A stretch of DNA of 64,000 bases from Sphaerimonospora thailandensis (GCF_016863115.1 NZ_BOOG01000020.1:60966-124965), one strand, 5' to 3'. Shown: positions 42,925 through 53,649, counted from the first letter of the stretch. Notes: generated by a model not told the origin, from the sequence alone. Numbers and translations are program-made.

Positions 42925-44214
42925 CTATCTGCCCGCGCAGTCCGTCACCGTGCGGGGACTGTCACGGACGTGCCCCTCACCGGTGTAGATCCACTTGGTG
43001 GAGGTGAGTTCGGGCAGGCCCATGGGACCACGTGCGTGCAACTTCTGCGTGGAGATGCCGATCTCCGCGCCGAACCCGAACTCCCCGCCGTCGGTGAACC
43101 GCGTCGAGGCGTTCACGGCGACGGCCGCCGAGTCCACGGTCGCCGTGAACCTCCTGGCCGCCCCCTGCGAACGGGTCACGATCGCGTCGGTGTGGGCCGA
43201 GCCGTACCGCCTGATGTGCGCGACCGCGTCGTCCAGCGAGTCGACGACGGCCGCCGCGATGTCGAGCGAGAGATACTCCGTGGCGAAGTCCTCCTCGGTG
43301 GCGGGCACCACGTCGGCGCCGTGGCCGCACACCCGTTCGTCGCCGTGCACGGTCACACCCGCGTCCTTGAGCGCGGCGAGCGCCCTCGGGAGGAACTCAC
43401 CGGCGATGGCGGCGTGCACGAGGAACGTCTCCGCCGCGTTGCATACCGAGGGCCGCTGCGCCTTGGCGTTCACCAGGATCTCCAGCGCGGTCTCGATGTC
43501 GGCGTCGGCGTCGACGTACACATGGCAGTTGCCGGTCCCGGTCTCGATCACCGGGACCGTCGACTCCTCCACCACGCTGTTGATCAGTGAGGCGCCGCCG
43601 CGCGGGATCAGCACGTCGACCAGCCCGCGGGCGCGCATGAGGTGCTTGACCGACTCGCGGGTCAGGCCCGGCACGAGCTGTACGGCTCCGGCCGGCACAT
43701 CGGTCCGGGCCAGCGCCTCCTGCATGATCTTCACGAGCGCGATATTGGACGAGTACGCGCTGGACGACCCGCGCAGCAGTACGGCGTTGCCGCTCTTGAG
43801 GCACAGGGCGGCGGCGTCGACGGTCACGTTCGGGCGGCCCTCGTAGATGATCCCGATGACGCCCAGCGGCACCCGGACCTGACGCAACTCCAGGCCGTTC
43901 GGCAGCGTGCTCCCCCGTACGACCTCGCCGACGGGATCGGGCAGGTCGGCCACCTGTCGTACGGCCTCGGCGATCTTCGCGATCCGGTCGGCGTCGAGGC
44001 GGAGGCGGTCGATCATGGCCTCGGCGGTGCCGCCCTCCCTGGCCCTGTCCACGTCGACGGCGTTGGCTGCGACGATCTCGTCCGTAGCCGCGACGAGGGC
44101 GTCGGCGACGACGCGCAGCGCCGTGTCCTTCGGTGCGCGGGGCATCGGCGCCAGCACCGTCGCGGCCTCCCGGGCCGCGTGCGCCACCTTCAGGAAGTCC
44201 TCTGCCTCAGACAT
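42925..44214 (-). CDS. proA: Gamma-glutamyl phosphate reductase
   Basis: This 429-residue aldehyde-dehydrogenase-fold enzyme makes glutamate-5-semialdehyde from gamma-glutamyl phosphate with NADPH, the second step of proline synthesis. The catalytic Cys is at position 258 in [15 protein letters not shown]. The segments [28 protein letters not shown] and [12 protein letters not shown] are typical. It lies 41 bp after proB on the same strand and probably shares its transcript. It works with ProB, which hands over the unstable phosphate. The C-terminal AR ending is slightly extended. Confidence 0.96.
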   Translation of the reverse strand: MSEAEDFLKVAHAAREAATVLAPMPRAPKDTALRVVADALVAATDEIVAANAVDVDRAREGGTAEAMIDRLRLDADRIAKIAEAVRQVADLPDPVGEVVRGSTLPNGLELRQVRVPLGVIGIIYEGRPNVTVDAAALCLKSGNAVLLRGSSSAYSSNIALVKIMQEALARTDVPAGAVQLVPGLTRESVKHLMRARGLVDVLIPRGGASLINSVVEESTVPVIETGTGNCHVYVDADADIETALEILVNAKAQRPSVCNAAETFLVHAAIAGEFLPRALAALKDAGVTVHGDERVCGHGADVVPATEEDFATEYLSLDIAAAVVDSLDDAVAHIRRYGSAHTDAIVTRSQGAARRFTATVDSAAVAVNASTRFTDGGEFGFGAEIGISTQKLHARGPMGLPELTSTKWIYTGEGHVRDSPRTVTDCAGR

Positions 44215-44255
44215 TCGCCTCGCGCTCCATGTGATCGTGATCGGCCGCCCGCCCG

Positions 44256-45392
44256 TCAGGCGCGGGCCGGTTCCAGTATGACGATGTCGTCTCGGTGGAT
44301 CAGCTCACGCTCATATTCTGGACCGAGCGTGCTGGCCAGCTCCCGCGTCGACCTGCCGAGCAGTTCCGGGATCTCGGCGGCATCGTAGTTGACGAGACCC
44401 CGCGCGACGGGGACCCCCTCCGGACCGCACAGGTCGACCGGGTCGCCCTCGGCGAAGTCGCCCTCGACCTTCACCACACCGGCCGGCAGCAGCGACATGC
44501 GCCGCGCCACGACGGCCTCGACGGCGCCCTCGTCCAGGTGCAGCCGGCCCCGCCCGGTGGTGGCGTGGGCGAGCCAGAGCAGCCGGGTGCCGGGGTGGCG
44601 GCCGCCGGGGTGGAAGTAGGTGCCGACGTCGGCGCCGGCGAGGGCCTGCGCCGCATGCGCGGCCGCGGTCAGCACGACCGGCACGCCGGCGCCCGTGGCG
44701 ATGCGGGCCGCCTGCACCTTGGTGATCATTCCGCCGGTGCCGACCCGGCCGGAGGTGCCCAGCTCGACGCCCTCCAGGTCCTCCGGCCCGCGTACCTCGG
44801 CGATCCGGGTGGCGCCTGCCCGGCGCGGATCGCCGTCGTAGAGGGCGTCCACATCCGACAGCAGCACCATCCCGTCGGCGTGGGTCAGGTGGGCCACCAG
44901 CGCGGCGAGCCGGTCGTTGTCACCGAAGCGGATCTCGTCGGTTGCCACCGTGTCGTTCTCGTTGACCACCGGGACGATGCCGAGCTCGAGCAGCTTGGTC
45001 AGCGTGCGCTGGGCGTTGCGGTGATGCGACCTGCGCATCATGTCGTCGGCGGTGAGCAGCACCTGGCCGACGCGCAGGCCGTACCTGGCGAACGAGGAGG
45101 TGTAGCGGGCGACGAGCACGCCCTGGCCGACCGAGGCCGCCGCCTGCTGGGTGGCCAGGTCCTTGGGTCGCGCCCTGAGCCCGAGCGGGCCGAGCCCGGC
45201 CGCGATCGCGCCCGACGAGACGAGCACGAGCTGAGTGCCGGCCCGCGTTCGCGCGGCGAGCACGTCGACGAGCGCGTCCACACGGTCCACGTCGATCATG
45301 CCGTTCGGCGTCGTCAGGGAGGACGAGCCCACCTTGACGACCAACCTCCGACCGGAGCCGATCCGGCTGCGACCCTCCTGATTTCCGCCCAT
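44256..45392 (-). CDS. proB: Glutamate 5-kinase
   Basis: This 378-residue protein has an amino-acid kinase domain ([54 protein letters not shown]) followed by a C-terminal PUA domain after about residue 280. It phosphorylates glutamate with ATP and is normally feedback-inhibited by proline through the kinase domain. The start is an ATG at 45392 preceded by an in-frame GTG at 45395. It lies between obg and proA, which is the conserved actinobacterial order. A standard-length enzyme. Confidence 0.96.
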   Translation of the reverse strand: MGGNQEGRSRIGSGRRLVVKVGSSSLTTPNGMIDVDRVDALVDVLAARTRAGTQLVLVSSGAIAAGLGPLGLRARPKDLATQQAAASVGQGVLVARYTSSFARYGLRVGQVLLTADDMMRRSHHRNAQRTLTKLLELGIVPVVNENDTVATDEIRFGDNDRLAALVAHLTHADGMVLLSDVDALYDGDPRRAGATRIAEVRGPEDLEGVELGTSGRVGTGGMITKVQAARIATGAGVPVVLTAAAHAAQALAGADVGTYFHPGGRHPGTRLLWLAHATTGRGRLHLDEGAVEAVVARRMSLLPAGVVKVEGDFAEGDPVDLCGPEGVPVARGLVNYDAAEIPELLGRSTRELASTLGPEYERELIHRDDIVILEPARA

Positions 45393-45441
45393 CACGCCAT
45401 CTCACTCGTCCCCATGTCGACAGGTTGACCGGCTCGGTATC

Positions 45442-46791
45442 TCAGCCGAGCCTACTGTCGGTGCCGCGCGGCCCCATGTGGGCCTCCGCGCCCTGGGACG
45501 GCTGCCAGTCGAAGAGGTAGCCGCCCTCCATCGGCCCGATGATCACCTCGGCTCCCGGCTCGGCCCCCGCCCCGATCAGTGCGTCCTCGACGCCGAGCCG
45601 GTTCAGCCGGTCGGCCAGATAGCCCACGGCCTCGTCGTTGGCGAAGTCGGTCTGCCGGATCCACCGCTCGGGCTTCTCCCCGGTCACCTGGAAGGTGTTG
45701 CCGTCGACGCGCCGCACCGAGAACCCGGTCTCGCCGAGCTGCTTCGGCCGGATGACCAGGCGCGTCGGCTCCTCGACCGGGGCCTGTGCGCGGGCCTGCG
45801 CCACCATCTCGCCCATGGCGTACGACAGGGGTCGCAGTCCTTCGTGGGTGGCGGCGGAGATCTCGAAGACCCGCAGGCCGCGCTCCTCGAGGATGGGCCG
45901 GACGATGTCGGCGAGATCGCGGCCGTCGGGGACGTCGACCTTGTTCAGCACGACCAGCCGGGGCCGGTCGGTCAGCGAGCCGTACGCCGCGAGCTCCGCC
46001 TCGATCACGTCGAAGTCGGTGACCGGGTCGCGGCCCGGCTCGAGCGTGGCGCAGTCCAGGACGTGCACGATCGTCGAGCAGCGTTCGACATGGCGCAGGA
46101 ACTCGTGGCCGAGACCCCTGCCCTGGGACGCGCCGGGGATGAGGCCCGGCACGTCGGCGACCGTGAACACGGTCTCCCCCGCCGTGACCACGCCGAGGTT
46201 GGGGATCAGTGTGGTGAACGGATAGTCCGCGATCTTGGGGCGGGCCGCGGACAGCGCGGCGATCAGGGACGACTTTCCGGCGTTGGGGAACCCGACCAGC
46301 GCGACGTCCGCGACGGTCTTCAACTCCAGCATGATCTCGGCATCGTCGCCCGGCTCCCCGAGCAGCGCGAAACCCGGGGCCTTGCGCTTGGTACTGGCGA
46401 GCGCCGCGTTGCCGAGGCCGCCGAAGCCGCCCTTGGCCGCGACGTAGCGGGTGCCCACGCCGATCAGGTCGACCAGCACCTCACCCGTCCTGGCGTCCTT
46501 CACCACGGTGCCGTTGGGGACGGCCAGGACGATGTCCTCACCGTTGGCGCCGTCCCGGTTCGAGCCCATGCCCTGCTTGCCGTTGCCTGCCCGGCGGTGC
46601 GGACGGTGGTGGTACTCCAACAGGGTGGCCGTGTTGGGATCCACTTCCAGGATCACCTCTCCGCCGCGGCCGCCGTTGCCACCGTCCGGCCCGCCGAGCG
46701 GCTTGAACTTCTCTCGGTGGATGGAGGCGCAGCCGTTGCCGCCGTCACCCGCCTTGATGTGCAGGATGACGGTGTCCACGAACTCGGCCAT
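45442..46791 (-). CDS. obg: Obg family GTPase
   Basis: This 449-residue protein has the glycine-rich Obg fold (about 1-160, [17 protein letters not shown]), a GTPase domain with the P-loop [10 protein letters not shown], switch region and NKVD, and the C-terminal OCT domain. Obg binds the 50S ribosomal subunit and ties GTP supply to ribosome maturation and development. The ATG at 46791 has GGGGGGTG upstream and gives the family start [17 protein letters not shown]. It follows rpmA, as in other bacteria. The long C-terminal extension is mildly acidic. Confidence 0.97.
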   Translation of the reverse strand: MAEFVDTVILHIKAGDGGNGCASIHREKFKPLGGPDGGNGGRGGEVILEVDPNTATLLEYHHRPHRRAGNGKQGMGSNRDGANGEDIVLAVPNGTVVKDARTGEVLVDLIGVGTRYVAAKGGFGGLGNAALASTKRKAPGFALLGEPGDDAEIMLELKTVADVALVGFPNAGKSSLIAALSAARPKIADYPFTTLIPNLGVVTAGETVFTVADVPGLIPGASQGRGLGHEFLRHVERCSTIVHVLDCATLEPGRDPVTDFDVIEAELAAYGSLTDRPRLVVLNKVDVPDGRDLADIVRPILEERGLRVFEISAATHEGLRPLSYAMGEMVAQARAQAPVEEPTRLVIRPKQLGETGFSVRRVDGNTFQVTGEKPERWIRQTDFANDEAVGYLADRLNRLGVEDALIGAGAEPGAEVIIGPMEGGYLFDWQPSQGAEAHMGPRGTDSRLG

Positions 46792-46888
46792 CAGCCGCAC
46801 CCCCCTTCGAAACACTCAGTGAACAAACAAATGAGGCGGACCGAATCATCGATCCGCCTCACTAGGTCGTGCTGCTGTCCTGGCGGAT

Positions 46889-47146
46889 CTACTCCGCGAC
46901 CGGGACGATGCTCACGGCGCGACGACCACGCTTCATGCCGAACTGAACGTGACCGGCGGCCAGCGCGAACAGCGTGTCGTCACCGCCACGGCCGACGTTG
47001 TCGCCGGGGTGGAAGTGGGTGCCGCGCTGGCGGACGATGATCTCGCCTGCGTTCACCAGTTGCCCGCCGAAGCGCTTGACGCCGAGGCGCTGCGCGTTCG
47101 AGTCACGGCCGTTCCGGGTGGACGAGGCGCCCTTCTTGTGTGCCAT
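46889..47146 (-). CDS. rpmA: 50S ribosomal protein bL27
   Basis: This 85-residue bL27 has the family start [23 protein letters not shown] and then [20 protein letters not shown]. It lies at the peptidyl transferase centre. The N-terminus begins directly after Met, with no cleavable Firmicutes-type extension. The ATG at 47146 has an AAAGGGAGGGAACC ribosome binding site. It lies between rplU and obg, 90 bp after rplU; that gap carries a short tandem repeat. Confidence 0.97.
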   Translation of the reverse strand: MAHKKGASSTRNGRDSNAQRLGVKRFGGQLVNAGEIIVRQRGTHFHPGDNVGRGGDDTLFALAAGHVQFGMKRGRRAVSIVPVAE

Positions 47147-47156
47147 GGTTCCCTCC

Positions 47157-47243
47157 CTTTCGGGGGTATCGGGGGTCGTCCCCCGGGAAATCACTGTCTT
47201 TCGGGGGTAGCGGGGGACGTCCCCTCCCCCCGGAAATCACTGT
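47157..47243 (-). repeat. Two tandem repeats between rplU and rpmA
   Basis: A 41-bp unit at 47157-47197 and a 46-bp unit at 47198-47243 share CTTTCGGGGGTA, GGAAATCACTGT and a GGGGG...ACGTCCCC or GGGGG...TCGTCCCC hairpin. The second unit includes the last bases of rplU (the ATCACTGT part carries the stop). Duplication of an intergenic hairpin is the simplest reading. The hairpins could tune readthrough between rplU and rpmA. Confidence 0.7.
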
Positions 47244-47551
47244 CCGGGGTTGATACCGGTGACCTTGACCTGGGTGTACCGCTGGCGGTGCCCCTGGCGC
47301 TTCTTGTAACCGGTCTTGTTCTTGTACTTCAGAATGCGGATCTTGGGGCCCTTGGTCTCGCCGAGGATCTCGGCGGTCACCTGGAACCGAGCAAGCGTGG
47401 CAGCGTCGGTGGTGACATCGCCGTCGTTGACGACGAGCACCGCCGGCAGCGACACCGAGGAACCGACCTCGCCGGCGAGCCTGTCCACCTCGAGGACGTC
47501 CCCGACGGAGACCTTCTGCTGCCTGCCGCCGCAACGAACGATCGCGTACAC
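47237..47551 (-). CDS. rplU: 50S ribosomal protein bL21
   Basis: This 104-residue bL21 starts [24 protein letters not shown] and ends in [21 protein letters not shown], the conserved rRNA-binding tail. The GTG at 47551 is used. It is the first ribosomal gene of the rplU-rpmA-obg unit, which lies downstream of rne on the minus strand. Note that its final codons are part of the repeat that follows. Confidence 0.97.
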   Translation of the reverse strand: MYAIVRCGGRQQKVSVGDVLEVDRLAGEVGSSVSLPAVLVVNDGDVTTDAATLARFQVTAEILGETKGPKIRILKYKNKTGYKKRQGHRQRYTQVKVTGINPGQ

Positions 47552-47747
47552 CGCGGAACCCTTCTTCTGGCTAAGTGCTGAGATGCCGCGCCCCGCATCC
47601 AGCTGCTGTCGATTACACGACCGGCTATCCGGGCAGGCGCGCGAAGCCAGGCGCGCTCACCAGACGCGCCGGTTGACTAGAGTACCGGATTATCGGCACC
47701 GAGGTCGAACCGGGTGGAGAGCCGGGAGCCCGAGCACTGCTCGGGCG
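47552..47747 (-). promoter_or_regulatory. Leader region of the rplU operon
   Basis: The 196 bp between rne and rplU hold no gene. On the minus strand GGCGCG and CGCGCC form a hairpin near 47656-47673. GATAAT and TTCGAC strings near 47690-47710 could belong to a promoter, but the spacing does not fit a single standard sigma-70 site. A structured leader for bL21 autoregulation is possible. Confidence 0.3.
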
Positions 47748-50726
47748 TCAGTCTGCGGTCTTCCTGCGGGAACGGCGCCGCGTGCGCGGCTGCGCCGAGG
47801 CGTCGCCCCCATCCGAGGAGACAGCGGCCGAGGAGACCTCGGGAAGGGAGTCGGTGACGCCGTCCCGCACCGTGGCGGACGCGGCCACCGCCGTGCCCTC
47901 GCCGGCGGAGCCGTTGAGCTTCTCCGCCACCGCCTTCTCGATCGCCATCTTGCCCTGTGTGCCACGTGGTTCGGGCTTCCCCTCGACCGGCTCGGTCGAG
48001 ACGATGATGCCACGTCCGTGGCAGCACTCGCACGGCGTCGAGAACGCCTCCAGCAGCCCCTGACCGACCCGCTTGCGGGTCATCTGGACCAGGCCGAGCG
48101 AGGTGACCTCCGCCACCTGGTGCTTGGTCCGGTCCCGCGCCAGGCACTCCAGCAGCCGGCGGAGCACGAGGTCGCGGTTGCTCTCCAGCACCATGTCGAT
48201 GAAATCGATCACGATGATGCCGCCGATGTCCCGCAGCCGGAGCTGGCGAACGATCTCCTCGGCCGCCTCCAGGTTGTTGCGGGTGACCGTCTCCTCAAGG
48301 TTGCCGCCCTGACCAGTGAACTTGCCCGTGTTGACGTCGACGACCGTCATCGCCTCCGTGCGGTCGATCACGAGCGAGCCGCCGGAGGGCAGCCACACCT
48401 TGCGCTCCATCGCCTTGGCGATCTGCTCGTCCACCCGGTAGACGGCGAAAACGTCGGTCGTCTCCTCCCATCTCGACAGGCGATCGGCGAGATGCGGCGC
48501 AACGTAGCGGACATACTCATCCACCGTCACCCACGCGTCGTCGCCATCGACCACCAGCGAGCTGAAGTCCTCGTTGAAGATGTCGCGGACCACCCGGATC
48601 GTCAGGTCGGGTTCGCCGGACAGCAACTCGGGCGGACTGGCCGACTTGGCCTTACGCTGGATGCTCTCCCACTGTGCCGACAGCCGGGCCACATCGCGGC
48701 TGAGCTCCTCCTCCGAGGCGCCCTCCGCCGCGGTGCGGACGATCACACCGGCGTTCTCCGGCATCACCTTCTTGAGGATCTGCTTGAGCCGGGCCCGCTC
48801 CTTGTCGGGCAGCTTGCGCGAGATCCCGGTCATGGAGCCGTCCGGCACGTAGACCAGGTAGCGGCCGGGCAGGCTGATCTGGGAGGTCAGCCGGGCGCCC
48901 TTGTGCCCGATCGGATCCTTGGTGACCTGCACGAGCACGGACTGGCCCGACTTCAGCGCCGCCTCGATCCGCTTCGGCTGGCCCTCCAGCCCGACGGTGT
49001 CGAAATTCACCTCGCCGGCGTACAGCACCGCGTTGCGGCCCTTGCCGATGTCGACGAACGCCGCCTCCATCGAGGGCAGCACGTTCTGCACCTTGCCCAG
49101 GTACACGTTGCCGACGTAGGACTGGCTCGACTCGCGGTCGACGTAGTGCTCGACGAGCACGCCGTCCTCCAGAACCGCGATCTGGGTGCGGCCGCCGTGA
49201 CGACGTACGATCATGACACGCTCGACCGACTCGCGGCGGGCCAGGAACTCCGACTCCGTGATGATCGGCGGTCGGCGGCGACCCAGCTCGCGACCCTCGC
49301 GGCGACGCTGCTTCTTCGCCTCCAGGCGGGTGGAGCCGCGCACGCCCTGGACCTCGTCGAGGGACGTGGAGCGGGTGGCGCGGGGCGCTCGGATGCGGAC
49401 CACCGTGTTCGGCGGGTCGTCGGCGGTGGGCTCGGCCTCCTCGCTTCCCCGCCGCCGGCGGCGCCGACGGCGGCGCGAGGTGCCCTGGGCATCCTCGGCC
49501 TCCGCTTCCGTGCCGTCCTCGGCCGGCTCCTCCTGCGTGTCCTCGGCCTCGGCATCCGAATCGGCGACGGACTCGGACTCCTCCTCGGCGTCCTCGCTTT
49601 CCTCGCCGTCTCGGCCGCGCACGCCGCGTCCGCGACCGCCGCGGCGTCGGCGGCGCCGGCGCGGCGTGCCCTCGTCCTCGGTCTCCTCCTCGGCGGTCCC
49701 GGTCGCCTCGTCGGTCTCATCCGCCTCGGCCTGCTCCTCGGCCTGCTCCTCGGACACGGCGGGGCGCTGGGCCGGCACAGCGAACGGATCCGGTGCCTGG
49801 AAGAGCGGCTGGAACAGCGACGACGTCGCCTGGAACGACACCGACGGGACGACCGGCCGCTGCACATGCAGCCCGAACGGGTCGGTCAGCACAGCCGACG
49901 GCCCGCTCTCGGCGGGCTCCCCCTCGGCAGCCGTCTCGTCGAGCGACTCCTCATCGAGCACCGCCTGATCGGGCGCTTCCTGGCCGGACACCGTCTCGGC
50001 GAGCGGCTCCTCGCCGGAGTCAGTCTGCTCCGGCGGGATTTCGGCCGACGGCATACCGAGCCTCAGCACGGCCGCGACCTCGGCCTCGGCGGCGCTCATC
50101 GCCCTGGCTCGTTCCGTGGCGGTTCGCCCCGCCGTCTCCTCGTCGGGCTTCTTCCGGCCGGTACGACGTCTGCTCCTTGCGGTCGCCTTCTCCGCGACCT
50201 CCTCGGTGGCCTCCGTGGTGGCCTCGGAATCGTCGGTCTGGGCGGCGTCGGCGACCTCGGGGACATCGGTCCGCTTGCGGGTACGGCTGCGCCGTACGGG
50301 CCGTGCGGGTTCCGCTGTCGCTCCCGCTGTGACTTCCGGTGCGGCTTCCACGTCGTCCGGCTCCGCCGTCACGCCCTCGGCCGGGGGCTGCGGGGCCTCG
50401 CCGGACGCTTCGGCCGGTTCCGATTCCGGGGTGACACGGCGGCGGACAACCCGCCGCGGACGGTGTGTTTCGACCGGATCCGCCACCACGTGGGCGGCAC
50501 CGGCGGCCACCGTCATCACGGCGGGAGCCACCGTTGGCAGGTCTTCCGGCTCCGGCGGGGGCCCGGCCGGGCGGCTCGCCGCACGGCGCCGCGGTTGCTC
50601 GGCAGCATCCGTCGGCGGAGCATCGCTCACGCCGGGACCGTGCTCCCTTTCTTCAGTTGTCGTATCACCTGTCGTTGTATCACCGTCAAGGCTCACAGCC
50701 CCGTCAGTGGGCTCGTTGTCGAGCAT
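47748..50726 (-). CDS. rne: Ribonuclease E/G with long N-terminal extension
   Basis: This 992-residue protein has a catalytic core starting at about residue 505 (IVRRHGGRTQIAVLEDGVLVE). An S1 domain follows, then the DNase I-like site with the metal-binding Asp797 (VDVNTGKFTG) and Asp844 (IDFIDMV). The zinc-link CECCHGRG (from Cys899) permits tetramer formation. The first 500 residues are disordered, rich in Glu, Asp, Ala and Thr with clusters of Arg (RRRRRRGGRGRG). In actinobacterial RNase E the disordered scaffold is N-terminal, unlike the C-terminal one in E. coli. It cuts and matures mRNA and rRNA. It ends a run of minus-strand genes. Confidence 0.93.
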   Translation of the reverse strand: MLDNEPTDGAVSLDGDTTTGDTTTEEREHGPGVSDAPPTDAAEQPRRRAASRPAGPPPEPEDLPTVAPAVMTVAAGAAHVVADPVETHRPRRVVRRRVTPESEPAEASGEAPQPPAEGVTAEPDDVEAAPEVTAGATAEPARPVRRSRTRKRTDVPEVADAAQTDDSEATTEATEEVAEKATARSRRRTGRKKPDEETAGRTATERARAMSAAEAEVAAVLRLGMPSAEIPPEQTDSGEEPLAETVSGQEAPDQAVLDEESLDETAAEGEPAESGPSAVLTDPFGLHVQRPVVPSVSFQATSSLFQPLFQAPDPFAVPAQRPAVSEEQAEEQAEADETDEATGTAEEETEDEGTPRRRRRRRGGRGRGVRGRDGEESEDAEEESESVADSDAEAEDTQEEPAEDGTEAEAEDAQGTSRRRRRRRRRGSEEAEPTADDPPNTVVRIRAPRATRSTSLDEVQGVRGSTRLEAKKQRRREGRELGRRRPPIITESEFLARRESVERVMIVRRHGGRTQIAVLEDGVLVEHYVDRESSQSYVGNVYLGKVQNVLPSMEAAFVDIGKGRNAVLYAGEVNFDTVGLEGQPKRIEAALKSGQSVLVQVTKDPIGHKGARLTSQISLPGRYLVYVPDGSMTGISRKLPDKERARLKQILKKVMPENAGVIVRTAAEGASEEELSRDVARLSAQWESIQRKAKSASPPELLSGEPDLTIRVVRDIFNEDFSSLVVDGDDAWVTVDEYVRYVAPHLADRLSRWEETTDVFAVYRVDEQIAKAMERKVWLPSGGSLVIDRTEAMTVVDVNTGKFTGQGGNLEETVTRNNLEAAEEIVRQLRLRDIGGIIVIDFIDMVLESNRDLVLRRLLECLARDRTKHQVAEVTSLGLVQMTRKRVGQGLLEAFSTPCECCHGRGIIVSTEPVEGKPEPRGTQGKMAIEKAVAEKLNGSAGEGTAVAASATVRDGVTDSLPEVSSAAVSSDGGDASAQPRTRRRSRRKTAD

Positions 50727-50830
50727 GCGGGCGCTCTCCCGTCAGCCTCCGGGCACGTCGCCGCGCCGCACGGAGGCTCTCGTCTCTCGTGGTCCGCCGC
50801 GCTCCCGCAGGGGTGCCGCAGCGGCAAGTC

Positions 50831-51565
50831 TTATCGGTCTCCGCCTGCCCGGTCGAGGTCGAACGGGTCGGCGGGCTCACCGGTCGCGGCGTCGAGCGGC
50901 CCCTGCGCCAGCCTGGTCACCTCAGGAGGTGACGGCGGCGCGAAGCCTGCCACGAGGCGCAAACCCATGAGCACGTCGTCGGGCCGGACGGCAGGTGTTT
51001 CGTGCCGAACAACCATACGAAGTATGACACACGGCTGAACGGTCTCCTGACCTGCAATTGTTCCCGTTCCGTTCACGACGGCCAGCGCGCACACCGCCTG
51101 GCGGGTGTCGAACCGCCGCATCCCCTTCTTGGTCAGGCGCTCGACCTCCACCCGGTCGGCCGCCGAGAACTCCCGTACCGCATGCTCCACAGCGGCGGGA
51201 TCGGCACCGGGAAGCCGCAGCTCCCACACCGAACCCTCCAGTCGGTCCGCGAGGTTCCCGGTCTGCGCCTCGACCACGTCCAGGACATCGAGGCCCGGAG
51301 GCAGCGACGCGTCGAGTTCGGCGCGGAGCCGCCGCGGGTCGCACGGCCGGCTCACGCCGATCTCAAGGTACTCGGCCTCACTCGCCACCCCCGTCGGAGC
51401 GGCGCCGGCATAGGAGATCTTCGGATGGGGGCTGAATCCCGCGCTGTAGGCCACCGGCACACCGGCCCGCCGCACCGCCCTTTCGACGGCGCGGGAGATG
51501 TCACGATGGCTGGTGAAGCGCAGTCGCCCCCGTTTGGCGTAACGCACCCTGAGGCGCTGCACCAC
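50831..51565 (-). CDS. TIGR03936/DUF2344 radical SAM-associated protein
   Basis: This 244-residue protein has the family N-terminus QRLRVRYAKRGRLRFTSHRDI and AYSAGFSPHPKISYAGA. It always accompanies the B12-binding radical SAM protein encoded just upstream. In some bacteria the two are fused, so they are expected to work together, perhaps in RNA modification. The exact reaction is not established. The GTG at 51565 is used. The gap of about 125 bp to the partner is longer than in typical operons. Confidence 0.88.
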   Translation of the reverse strand: MVQRLRVRYAKRGRLRFTSHRDISRAVERAVRRAGVPVAYSAGFSPHPKISYAGAAPTGVASEAEYLEIGVSRPCDPRRLRAELDASLPPGLDVLDVVEAQTGNLADRLEGSVWELRLPGADPAAVEHAVREFSAADRVEVERLTKKGMRRFDTRQAVCALAVVNGTGTIAGQETVQPCVILRMVVRHETPAVRPDDVLMGLRLVAGFAPPSPPEVTRLAQGPLDAATGEPADPFDLDRAGGDR

Positions 51566-51689
51566 GGGCTCGGGCGGTGGCCCATCGGGTACGGGTTTCA
51601 GGGTTCCGCCATCCTTCCGGTTTCGGTCAATCGTCTTCCAGAATAGCCGCGCCCCAGCAGTGCCCGCCCATCACGATCACGCCCCAGGA

Positions 51690-53612
51690 TCACAGGACGG
51701 TGAGGGGCAGCAACTTCTTCCCGGTCGGGCCGATCTGGATCTCCGTCCCCATCGTGGGGCAGACGCCGCAGTCGTAGCAGGGCGTCCAGCGGCAGTCCTC
51801 GACCTCGACGTCGCCCAGGGCGTCCTGCCAGTCCTGCCAGAGCCACTCGCGGTCGAGTCCGGCGTCGAGATGGTCCCATGGGAGAACCTCATGCTCGTCC
51901 CGCTCCCGGGTGGTGTACCAGGCGACGTCCACCGGCTCGCCGGCCAGCGCCCGCTCGGCCGCCGCCATCCAACGGTCGTAGGAGAAGTGCTCGCTCCAGC
52001 CGTCGAACCGGCCGCCGTCCTCCCACACGGTGCGGATGACCGCGCCGACCCGGCGGTCGCCGCGCGACAGCAGGCCTTCCACGATCGACGGTTTCCCGTC
52101 GTGGTAGCGGTAGCCGATCGCCCTGCCGTACTCCTTGTCGGCGCGCATGGCGTCGCGGAGCTCGCGCAGGCGTCGGTCGACCGTCTCGTGGTCGCACTGG
52201 GCGGCCCACTGGAACGGCGTGTGCGGCTTGGGCACGAACCCGCCGATGGAAACCGTGCAGCGGATGTCCTTGGACCCGGTCGCCTCCCGCCCCGCCTTGA
52301 TGACCCTCTTGGCCAGGTCGGCGATGGCGAGGACGTCGACATCCTCCTCGGTGGGCAGCCCGCACATGAAGTAGAGCTTCACCTGCCGCCAGCCCTGGCT
52401 GTAGGCCGTGGTGACGGTCCGGATCAGATCCTCCTCGGTGACCATCTTGTTGATCACCTTGCGCATCCGCTCGGAGCCGCCCTCCGGGGCGAAGGTGAGC
52501 CCCGAACGACGCCCGTTCCTGGACAGTTCGTTGGCGAGGTCGATGTTGAAGGCGTCCACCCGCGTGGACGGCAGGGACAGGCCGATCTGGCTGCCCTCGT
52601 AGCGGTCGGCGAGGCCCTTGGTGACGTCGGTGATCTCCGAGTGGTCGGCGCTGGACAGCGAGAGCAGTCCGACCTCACTGAAGCCGGACTCCTTGATGCC
52701 CACCTCGACCATGTCGCCGATCGTGGTGATCGAACGCTCCCGCACCGGGCGGGTGATCATCCCGGCCTGGCAGAACCGGCAGCCGCGGGTGCAACCGCGG
52801 AAGATCTCCACGCTGAATCGCTCATGGACGGTCTCGGCGAGCGGAACCAGCGGTTTCTTCGGGTACGGCCACTCGTCCAGGTCCATGACCGTGTGCTTGA
52901 ACACCCGTGAAGGAACGCCGGGACGGTTCGGCACGACCCGCTTGACGCGGCCGTCCGGGTGATACTCGACGTCGTAGAACTTCGGGACGTACACCCCTCC
53001 GCTGGAGGCGAGGCGCATGAGCACCTCGTCACGGCCCCCGGGTGAGCCCTCTTCCTTCCACTCGCGCAGCACCTCGCTGATCGCGATGACGATCTGCTCT
53101 CCGTCACCGAGCACGGCGGCGTCGAGGAAGTCCGCGATGGGCTCGGGGTTGAACGCGGCGTGGCCTCCGGCCAGCACGATCGGATCCTCGTCGGTGCGCT
53201 CCGCCGCGCGGAGCGGGATGCCCGCCAGGTCCAGCGCGGTGAGCATGTTGGTGTATCCGAGCTCCGTGGCGAACGACACCCCGAGGACGTCGAACGCCCG
53301 CACCGGCCGGTGGCCGTCGACGGTGAACTGGGGGACCCCCTCGGCCCGCATGAGCGCCTCGAGGTCCGGCCAGACCGCGTACGTCCGCTCGGCCAGCGTC
53401 CCGGGCAACTCGTTGAGGATCTCGTAGAGGATCTGCACCCCCTGGTTGGGCAGGCCGACCTCGTAGGCGTCCGGGTACATCAGCGCCCACCGGACCGTCG
53501 CCTCGTCCCAGTCCTTGACCGTCGAGTTCAACTCACCCCCGACGTACTGGATCGGCTTCTGCACCTTGTGCAACAGCGGTTCCAGGCGAGGAAACAACGA
53601 CTCGACAGACAT
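51690..53612 (-). CDS. TIGR03960 family B12-binding radical SAM protein
   Basis: This 640-residue protein has a cobalamin-binding-like N-terminal domain at about 1-230 and a radical SAM core from 265, with the [4Fe-4S] motif CTRGCRFC at Cys274, 278 and 281. A C-terminal cluster of cysteines (DCRWTPCYDCGVCP) suggests a second metal site. The partner, TIGR03936, lies directly downstream. The substrate is unknown, although the pair's neighbourhood near rne and the ribosomal genes hints at RNA. The ATG at 53612 is used. Confidence 0.9.
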   Translation of the reverse strand: MSVESLFPRLEPLLHKVQKPIQYVGGELNSTVKDWDEATVRWALMYPDAYEVGLPNQGVQILYEILNELPGTLAERTYAVWPDLEALMRAEGVPQFTVDGHRPVRAFDVLGVSFATELGYTNMLTALDLAGIPLRAAERTDEDPIVLAGGHAAFNPEPIADFLDAAVLGDGEQIVIAISEVLREWKEEGSPGGRDEVLMRLASSGGVYVPKFYDVEYHPDGRVKRVVPNRPGVPSRVFKHTVMDLDEWPYPKKPLVPLAETVHERFSVEIFRGCTRGCRFCQAGMITRPVRERSITTIGDMVEVGIKESGFSEVGLLSLSSADHSEITDVTKGLADRYEGSQIGLSLPSTRVDAFNIDLANELSRNGRRSGLTFAPEGGSERMRKVINKMVTEEDLIRTVTTAYSQGWRQVKLYFMCGLPTEEDVDVLAIADLAKRVIKAGREATGSKDIRCTVSIGGFVPKPHTPFQWAAQCDHETVDRRLRELRDAMRADKEYGRAIGYRYHDGKPSIVEGLLSRGDRRVGAVIRTVWEDGGRFDGWSEHFSYDRWMAAAERALAGEPVDVAWYTTRERDEHEVLPWDHLDAGLDREWLWQDWQDALGDVEVEDCRWTPCYDCGVCPTMGTEIQIGPTGKKLLPLTVL

Positions 53613-53649
53613 ACGTTCAGGGTATCGGCTCCAGCGGGGGTCCCAGCCG

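Noticed and set aside
47316..51038. Long plus-strand frame antisense to rne
   Set aside because: It is a shadow of the low-complexity RNase E gene, with no recognisable domain and no ribosome binding site.
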